Source: Symbiodinium sp. CCMP2592 | Lineage: Eukaryota; Sar; Dinophyceae; Suessiales; Symbiodiniaceae | NCBI GenBank assembly: GCA_905221615.1 | Contig: CAJNDT010002835.1 | Location: 623,426 to 687,425 of the forward strand | Length of the DNA: 64,000 bases | Direction: 5' to 3' | Shown here: positions 57,601 to 64,000 of the stretch, piece after piece | How the letters are laid out: each line of letters opens with the position of its first letter | Position numbering within the stretch: the first letter of the stretch is position 1 | Made by a program: the position numbers and the translations under genes | The notes under the pieces: generated by a model | The model's database searches: none | Told to the model about the DNA's origin: nothing | Seen by the model: only the letters and a program-made list of their open reading frames with translations

Positions 57601-60490
57601 CATGGCATGCAAGGGCGTGCGTCACACTCTAGACAGGCAGCGGTGGGATTCAAACGGCAGCATCGTTCCAGTTGCTTTGCAATGTCTTCTTCGTTTCTAA
57701 GGACCAGATGCAGCAGGATCTGGCCGCCGAAGCTGGGCTGGCTCCGGGCCCTGGTATTAAAACTCGCTTGGATGTGGAGTAAACAATTGTAGACTTGAAG
57801 CCATCTCCAATGCCCCCTATCGCGGCAAGCTCGGCCCTTCACGCAGAGTGGTAACATGTTGGTGCTTTTGAGGCTTTTGCTTTGCTGTTCAAACTCAGAA
57901 CACAGTCGAAACATTCCGCACTGGATCCTACGTTTGACTTCTCTCTTCAGAAAGTTCTTTGCACTGTTGCCCTGGGGCCTCCTGGCACAAGTTCCTGACT
58001 TTCAGGCAGAATTGCCAAAAAAAACAGGCCCGAAAAACAAACAGAACTAGTCTGGCACACAGGCACCCAGGCACGTACGCGAGCGAGCGGGCGAACAAAC
58101 AAACGTCAACATGAAGCCCAAACATTGCAACCCCAAAAGCATCAAAAGGATACTGCCCTGGCAGCCGGTCTCCTGCCTCAGCATCTATCCATCAAATCTT
58201 GGCGGCTCCAGCGCAAAAAATGCCCAACGTATTCTAGAGTCCATAAACCAATGTTCAAAGGCCCAGAGACACAGCCAAGACCGAGTGCTTCCTCGGCATT
58301 TGTCCGTCGAAGCTTAGCGGCTCTACTGCAGACCGCCTGTGCAAAATTCAAACCCTAAGCCCCAGAGACGAAAACCCCACGGGTCAAACCATGAGGCCAG
58401 CCTAGATGTATAAACAGTGCTAATGCTTCCCCTGCACAGGCCATTCTGTCAAAATACCACAGTAATGGTAGGGAAAGGCACATACACGAGGCAAACGGAT
58501 AGAAAACACGAAACCGCCGCGATAAAAGATGCGGAACTCATCTGGCGACCCCCCAAACCTACTGTATCATGCAAAGGTTGTCGCAAGACCATATCGCTGT
58601 ATCTTAGTTTTACTCCCCAAGCTCCTCTCCGGTGCGATCAAGTACCAATGGACTCCCAAAGATCCTGTGGCCTGCTCTTCCGAAAAATACCCATCCACAG
58701 CAGCCAAAACCTTAGCAACCGGGAGGCCTTACCGTGAAGTCCGGAAATCGCAAAGTCCTTGTCCAAAGCCACCCAAGCCTGGACCTACAAAGCACAAAGA
58801 TATTGGCTCTGAAAATAATGAGAGGCTCACGAAGCCATTTCGGCCAGCCAAAGCAAATCTCTGGATCATGGCAACGCTACTACAATCCCATCAGTCTGAA
58901 TTGTGCGAGTTGTGAGCGCCGAAACCCCTCAGTCTTCAAAAGCGAGCCTCAGGTGGCACAGCTGCGCTCGCAGCTGTCGATGGCCGAGGCTCTTTCGGAG
59001 GCAGCCCGGTTTGCGCACTCAGACGTTGTGGCTTCGCGATGTTTGGGAGAGTTTGTATAAGACGGATCTCAGAGCCCTTACAACAAAGGAAGGATAAGAG
59101 ACTATGGACATAGGCAATGTGGACTGCAGTCCCGGCTCAAAATCGTTTCTTTGTGCTTTGGGCTATCAGAACATAGCTCGACAGAGGCTTCGCGCCGCGG
59201 AGTTCCATTCTTTTGTGGTTGTTCGGGCGCTCATGGGTTGCTGTTGCAGGGTTCGCCGTGCTTCATAGTGTCGGGATCGCAGAGGTCTCGACTCTGATAA
59301 GGGCTTGGTAGGTTTTGCGATGTTGCGTTTCAGGTTTTGTTCCCTAAAATCGAAAACGCGTGGCCGAAGCACGCGTGAGGCAATAAAGCCCCCGAGACCC
59401 TGACCGCGCCGGACCAGATGAAACGGTGCGGCTTCTTTTTCATACATCTGAAAACACCAACAAAGACTAAAAGACTAAAACGGGATCCCCAAAGGATCCT
59501 AGTTTTGCACAAAGTGCCCCAGTCAAGGAAAGACAGATCGGGAAATCCCAAAAAGGATCCTTCCGCAGCCTCCGCGATCTCGGCGGCCCTTGGTGCTTCG
59601 CGGCGGGACCGTGATGCCGAGGAGTTGACTTTGTGGGGTTCCTTCGGGCTTAACGGTCACGGTACAGAAAGGTTGAAAGTTGCTTCGGTATTCCAACCAG
59701 CATGCAGACTTTACGGCACGTCAAGGCCTGGATATCACAGAGTCCCATCGGGTTCAGTCGCCAGCGTCACGAAGCTGCCAAAGTCAAAACCCCAAAACTG
59801 AGTCAGGGTTTAGGGTTGCGGGTTGCGGCAAATTCAATCCCAAAGAGGAGCTGGTGCGTCAGCTTGAGGCGGAGCGGCAAAAGGCTGCTGCCCTCAGATG
59901 AACGGCTGCCTCTGACTGTCTACTTTTTTGAGGCTCCATCACGCACGGATTCCCAAAGCCTCCCCTCAAAAAATGGCAACGAGACGTGAGTGTGGGTTGT
60001 CAGTCCTACGGAACTTCTGTGTTAAAGGGGTACGCATAGATCAGGGGCGCAATTTGGCAAGTTGTTTTGTTTTGCGGGTGGGGGCCTTTATGCGCGTACA
60101 TCGAGATTTTCTCAAATTCGTTGGTTTTTTATGGGCCTGCGGAGATTTGTGGCTGGGGCACCAGCAGAGAATCCTTAACTCCGACATGAGCGTCTCCGTG
60201 CCTGTGTGGGCGCGTACTCAACTTGCTAATCATGTGGGAGATATGCTGGGACATGTCTATGTCTGCGCTTAAAATTTTGTGTCGCATATCATGTATTCAT
60301 ACACGCTGTGTATGTCTTTTGGCCTCCCAACCATTACTTGCGTGTGCTGTGTTATCTTTCTGAAGTGGCCTTGCCTTATGCATGGCAGATGTACATGATA
60401 CAACAAGTACCCCAATTTAAGGAATGCCAGGCAAATACAACGATTGTATTGTACGCATCCGTTGCATGGGTGTGTGTAACATACACACAC
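57601..60490. other. Unassigned intergenic sequence
   Basis: No gene recognised. It contains another copy of the GAGTTGTGAGCGCCGAAACCCC motif (58904-58930; written here in full at 22 bases it is GAGTTGTGAG plus CGCCGAAACCCC) and a GGGTTTAGGG word at 59806. Confidence 0.4.
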
Positions 60491-60557
60491 GCATATATAT
60501 ATATATATATGGCTATATCCGTGCTAAGGTATACATATATATATATATATATATATG
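60491..60557. repeat. (AT)n microsatellite pair
   Basis: Two runs of AT dinucleotides (60494-60510 and 60535-60556) with a short spacer, about 380 bp upstream of the copia-like gene. Confidence 0.9.
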
Positions 60558-60935
60558 TACACATCTACACCTACTGTAGTGACGTGGCAGTACAAGTAGG
60601 TTTCGCGCGGCTTTTCTGGCAATGTGCCATTTACCTGTAGCTTACTAGTTCTGTGAAATTTCCCTGTCTTGAAGCGCCGTGTTGACATGTCCTCATGCGA
60701 GCGTAGTTTTTGTGTTAGTTCTGAACGCACCCTGTACGACAGACGTCTTGGGCTCAGACCAAAAAGTGTGCTCGTTTGTGTGGTTGGACACTCACTAATC
60801 CAGTTCCTGCTTCAAACGGTAGCGGAGCTGTGAGGACAACCACTAGTGTTTCACCCCCGTTGAGCCTGTGGTCCGGGGTCCGTTGGGTAGAGTAGTGATA
60901 GTCGCGGCGCAAAGGCCCCTTCTATCCTCGAAGCC
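60558..60935 (+). other. Leader or LTR-proximal region of the copia-like element
   Basis: This is where the 5' LTR and the primer-binding site of the element should lie. No TG...CA ends or duplicated LTR can be defined, because the partner LTR would be beyond the window. A TGGTCCGGGG word at 60869 is in a suitable place for a tRNA primer site, but the tRNA cannot be named. An in-frame TAG at 60888 fixes the first possible start of gag at 60936. Confidence 0.3.
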
Positions 60936-63900
60936 ATGAGCGTGGCAGGTTTGCGTTACCAGCCCAATCTCTGGTCACAGAACCTGAGCCCTGCAGAAAC
61001 CAAAAGCGGCTCGTGCATATACGACGGGTCGGCTGCTGGCTTCCACGATTGGTGCTTCCGGACACAGATCCGTGTGCTGCAGCATAAGGAGAAGCAGCGG
61101 CGAGAAGCTCTGAAGGACCTGCGTTTTGCCGAGTCAGCAAGGTCAAAGAGCGAGTCACCAAGGAAGTGGCGTGGCAGGGCCAGTCAAGGGACCAGTGCAT
61201 CCCCCACAGAGGGCGATGCGAGCAGCGGTATACCCGCCAGTCCGTCCAGCGCAAAACGGACTAAGCCCGCGTCCGAGGCAGAAGATGAGGATGCGGAGTC
61301 GCTACCGTCGCACCCCAGCCAAGTGGCGGGCGACGATGAGCAAGAGCCGGACACAGATCCGGCGGTGTACACCTTGCGAGACGTCAAGGACGAGTCGCTC
61401 GACATGAGCGAATGCGTTAGCAAGATCCTAGAGGGTCTCCGAGGAGATGCCTTTTGCATCGCTCGCGACGTCGGCCTGGAACGTCTGCTTCGCCATGACG
61501 GCGTCGACTACCTGATAGAAGAAATCAGGAGGCAAGCCTTCCCTCTTCAATCCGAAGAGGCGTCCGAACTTTTCCGTCAGGGACAGCTCCTGACGGGCCC
61601 ACTTGCAAAGCAACCTGGCGAGCCTATGTTGTCTTACATAGCCCGCCGAAAGCGGTGGTGGTCGACCTTGCGTGAGCTGGATCCTGATATCCGCCTTTCT
61701 GAAGCAATGAGGGCTAATCTCCTTGTTGAGCTTTCAGGGTTGGAAAGGTCCGAGCAGCTAATGGTCAAGACCGCCGCCCGCGTACACAGCGTGGATGAGT
61801 ACGCACGCGTCCTTGTTCAGCATCACTCAGTGGTGCACATGAAGGAACGTCTTCTTACCCAGAAGGACCCTAGTGGCCCAGGTAAGACCTGGAGACGTTT
61901 CGACGCTAAGCCCCAATACCCTAAGTTCGGCTATATGGGGTATGATGGTAGTGCCGCAGAGTATGGTTACCAGGAACAACAGGAATCCGCGGAAGGCTAC
62001 GGTGACGGCTACGGCGAAGAAGCATACCAGGCCACAGCGTCTGGGGGAGATGATGCGGATGAATGGATTGATGATGAGGATCTAGCATTGCAACTCAACG
62101 CCTATACGGCAGTGGCATATGAAGCTGAGATTGACGATTTGGATGATTCCTATGCCGAGTCAGTTCAGCTTGCGTACGCGGCACAGACCGCCTTTGCCCA
62201 GGCGAAAGGAAAAGGAAAGGGGAAGAACAAGGGCAAGTCCCCCGGAAAATCCGGAGGGAAGGTCGTGCGTAGCAATTTGACCATTGCTGACCGTAAGGCC
62301 AAGTTAGCAGAGCTTAAGGCAAAGAGTAGGTGCCTGAAGTGCGGTGTGATCGGCCATTGGGCCGGAGATGCTGCCTGCAAGTTTAGCGGTAAGGGCAATG
62401 GCTCCAAGGGCACCGCAACCCCAGCACAGTCTGGGGGAACTGCCAATGCAGCCGCAAAGTCGGCGGCGCCGAAGCCTCAGGCGTATTTCGCCGCAGTGGA
62501 GGAGGATGACACAGAGTGTGTCCATCTGTCGAATGCGAGCGCTGGTAGGCTCGAGGGTTACCCAGCCAACCTTGAGCTGACTCCCTCAAAGACCAATACC
62601 GGCAAAGGCCGCGGCAATGAAACCCTCTTCTCACCACAGCTTCGGCGCACAGCCGCCGCTAGGATCATGCGTGACAGCCCGCCTGAGGGTTCCGATCGCG
62701 TTTTCTCCTTTGGTCAGCATAAGGGTCTGACTTATGAGCGTGTCTTGTATACGTATCCTGGGTATGTTCTTTGGGGACGCACGCAGAAGTGCCCATCCAT
62801 AAATTTGGCCGACTTCTTGGATTGGGTCACGGAGTACTTTGATGTGCGTGATGATAACCCCATTAGCATTACGAGAAGGGATATCCCTCTCAGCCAGGAA
62901 CCCCCGCCTGAACCCTTCCAGCCCGAGGTTCGCCTCGCCGCGTCAGCTGCTTCGTCCAGCGAAGGCCCCCGGAAATGCCGGGGAGGTTGCAAGGAGTTCA
63001 ACAAGTCGGGGAGTAACGCATACATAGACATGCGGACCTGTAAGAAATGCGGCACCGTCACCAAGACGAAGAAAGAGAAGCCTGTCATAGATCAGGCCAC
63101 ATGCCCCCACACCTCCACCGAGAGGTCGGGTAGCAGTAGGAAGACCTCCCGCATTAAGTGCAAGCTTTGTGGGATGCTTCTAGATGAGCAGCCGCAGACC
63201 GAGCGAAAGGCTAGGGATGACGCAGCCACAGTGCTGCGGGAGTCCAACACCCTGGACTTCGATCTTCTGCGCAGCATAGTCGGCAGCACGGGGGATAGCC
63301 TCCCCGTAGAGGTAGTAGTTCCGGCTATTGCCCAGTTTCAAGAGACCATAGAGGGTCACTTCGTAACCGAGCCCGTGATATCCCGCGGTGACCTTCTCGC
63401 ATACCTGCAAGAGGCCTTAGACGATCACTCTGCGCCATCGACCAACAACAGTTGGGAAGTGGCGTCGGCGAGATCGCGCTCCTCGAGGGCCTCCGCGACG
63501 AGGCACGCCTTCGTGGCTTTTACTGAGGGGGTCACAGATATCCATCCGGCTTTGGTTGATTTGCCCGTAGTAAATATCTACGAGGATAAGCACGTATACG
63601 CCGTGTTGGATGAGGGCTGTAACTCGACTGTTCACGGTAGCGATTGGATAGCAAACGCGGCGGGGAAACTTGCGAACTTCGGTTACAGCACGAGGTTTAA
63701 ACCTGAGGGCAATCGTACCTTCAAGGGTCTTAGCGGTGCTACCGAGACCTTGGGTAGCAGGACCATACCTTTCTCTATAATGGGATTGGAGCAGGACTTG
63801 AGAGTTCCGGGCGTCCTTGATTCGCATGAGATTAAGGGTACAGCCCCTCTCCTTTTGTCCCTTTACGCGCAGGCCCAGCTTGGTATAACCAAAGATCTTC

Positions 63901-64000
63901 GGTTTGGTGAGTGTGGTGTTAGACTTCCTTCAGAGGATAGCATCATTAGGATCAAGCTGTGTCGGACACATGACTCAGGGCTGTTATGCATAAACATAAC
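60936..64000 (+). CDS. Ty1/copia-like gag-pol polyprotein, 5' part
   Basis: 1021 codons are open from the first ATG after an in-frame stop to the window edge. Residues about 1-130 are a basic and acidic gag start. Residues about 150-330 are helical, gag-like (LSYIARRKRWWSTLRELD). A Tyr/Gly/Glu-rich linker and a KGKGKGKNKGK basic run precede a CCHC knuckle C466-x2-C-x4-H-x6-C481. Residues about 587-640 (FSFGQHKGLTYERVL, YPGYVLW) resemble the ExoX-C-like domain. Residues about 681-755 hold paired Cys (CRGGC, CKKC, CKLC) and probably bind zinc. The retropepsin-type protease starts near 875 and reads AVLDEGCNSTVHG, with the candidate catalytic Asp892 followed by Glu in place of Thr/Ser. Integrase, reverse transcriptase and RNase H should follow outside the window. 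No stop or frameshift breaks it, so the copy looks young. Confidence 0.85.
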   Translation, partial: MSVAGLRYQPNLWSQNLSPAETKSGSCIYDGSAAGFHDWCFRTQIRVLQHKEKQRREALKDLRFAESARSKSESPRKWRGRASQGTSASPTEGDASSGIPASPSSAKRTKPASEAEDEDAESLPSHPSQVAGDDEQEPDTDPAVYTLRDVKDESLDMSECVSKILEGLRGDAFCIARDVGLERLLRHDGVDYLIEEIRRQAFPLQSEEASELFRQGQLLTGPLAKQPGEPMLSYIARRKRWWSTLRELDPDIRLSEAMRANLLVELSGLERSEQLMVKTAARVHSVDEYARVLVQHHSVVHMKERLLTQKDPSGPGKTWRRFDAKPQYPKFGYMGYDGSAAEYGYQEQQESAEGYGDGYGEEAYQATASGGDDADEWIDDEDLALQLNAYTAVAYEAEIDDLDDSYAESVQLAYAAQTAFAQAKGKGKGKNKGKSPGKSGGKVVRSNLTIADRKAKLAELKAKSRCLKCGVIGHWAGDAACKFSGKGNGSKGTATPAQSGGTANAAAKSAAPKPQAYFAAVEEDDTECVHLSNASAGRLEGYPANLELTPSKTNTGKGRGNETLFSPQLRRTAAARIMRDSPPEGSDRVFSFGQHKGLTYERVLYTYPGYVLWGRTQKCPSINLADFLDWVTEYFDVRDDNPISITRRDIPLSQEPPPEPFQPEVRLAASAASSSEGPRKCRGGCKEFNKSGSNAYIDMRTCKKCGTVTKTKKEKPVIDQATCPHTSTERSGSSRKTSRIKCKLCGMLLDEQPQTERKARDDAATVLRESNTLDFDLLRSIVGSTGDSLPVEVVVPAIAQFQETIEGHFVTEPVISRGDLLAYLQEALDDHSAPSTNNSWEVASARSRSSRASATRHAFVAFTEGVTDIHPALVDLPVVNIYEDKHVYAVLDEGCNSTVHGSDWIANAAGKLANFGYSTRFKPEGNRTFKGLSGATETLGSRTIPFSIMGLEQDLRVPGVLDSHEIKGTAPLLLSLYAQAQLGITKDLRFGECGVRLPSEDSIIRIKLCRTHDSGLLCINI

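Noticed and set aside
58830..58853. Second possible spliced-leader relic (GAAGCCATTTCGGCC)
   Set aside because: Only about 12-13 of 21 positions match, which is not distinguishable from chance.
60869..60886. TGG-starting word as the copia primer-binding site
   Set aside because: Position is suitable, but no LTR end precedes it and no tRNA can be matched from memory.

Overview
The window looks like nuclear DNA of a dinoflagellate, most likely of the Suessiales/Symbiodiniaceae type. The evidence is a relic of the dinoflagellate spliced-leader sequence near 5.2 kb, interstitial plant/alga-type TTTAGGG telomere repeats near 6.1 kb, very abundant microsatellites, and two retroelements whose domain layouts resemble those common in dinoflagellate genomes. 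The taxon is an inference. No host gene, rRNA or convincing tRNA could be recognised. Most of the window is a gene desert of repeats and degraded, retroposed-looking sequence.

Region by region. 1-14.5 kb is non-coding: short GA, GTAT and TA/TG tracts, the spliced-leader relic, telomere-like repeats embedded in a 'GTGTGAGC..CGAAACCCC' motif, one half (6.79 kb) of a dispersed repeat pair whose other half is at 45.37 kb, a possible copia RNase H relic (7.9 kb), a 0.46-kb (TAG)n tract (11.8-12.2 kb) and an ACCGGTTAAAT-rich stretch (13.0-13.7 kb). About 14.7-26.9 kb, on the minus strand, is a large non-LTR (LINE-like) retroelement flanked on both sides by TAG/CTA-rich microsatellite. Its 2009-codon pol frame carries an apurinic-type endonuclease, a reverse transcriptase with intact SLDVDKAFD and YADD motifs, four C2H2/C2HC zinc fingers and a helical tail. 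Directly behind it, in the -1 frame, lies a ubiquitin-specific-protease (peptidase C19) domain with Cys, His and Asp boxes all present. Upstream of pol is about 5 kb of successive overlapping open frames (Pro/Ala-rich, Lys-rich and one hydrophobic) that probably correspond to ORF1-type products.

27.2-60.9 kb is again gene-poor. It holds a long TA/TG tract (37.5 kb), a 417-bp nearly pure (GT)n tract (39.6 kb), AAC/AGC repeats (46 kb) and a 1-kb TAG/CTA block whose strand orientation flips (49.1-50.05 kb). From 60,936 to the end of the window, on the plus strand, is the 5' part of a Ty1/copia-like gag-pol: a 1021-codon open frame with a gag region, a CCHC knuckle, an ExoX-C-like domain, a paired-Cys zinc segment and a retroviral-type aspartic protease that reads D-E-G instead of D-T/S-G. 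It runs off the window.

The most unusual feature is the LINE-like element with zinc fingers and a C-terminal deubiquitinase-type protease domain, inserted in or carrying a TAG microsatellite.
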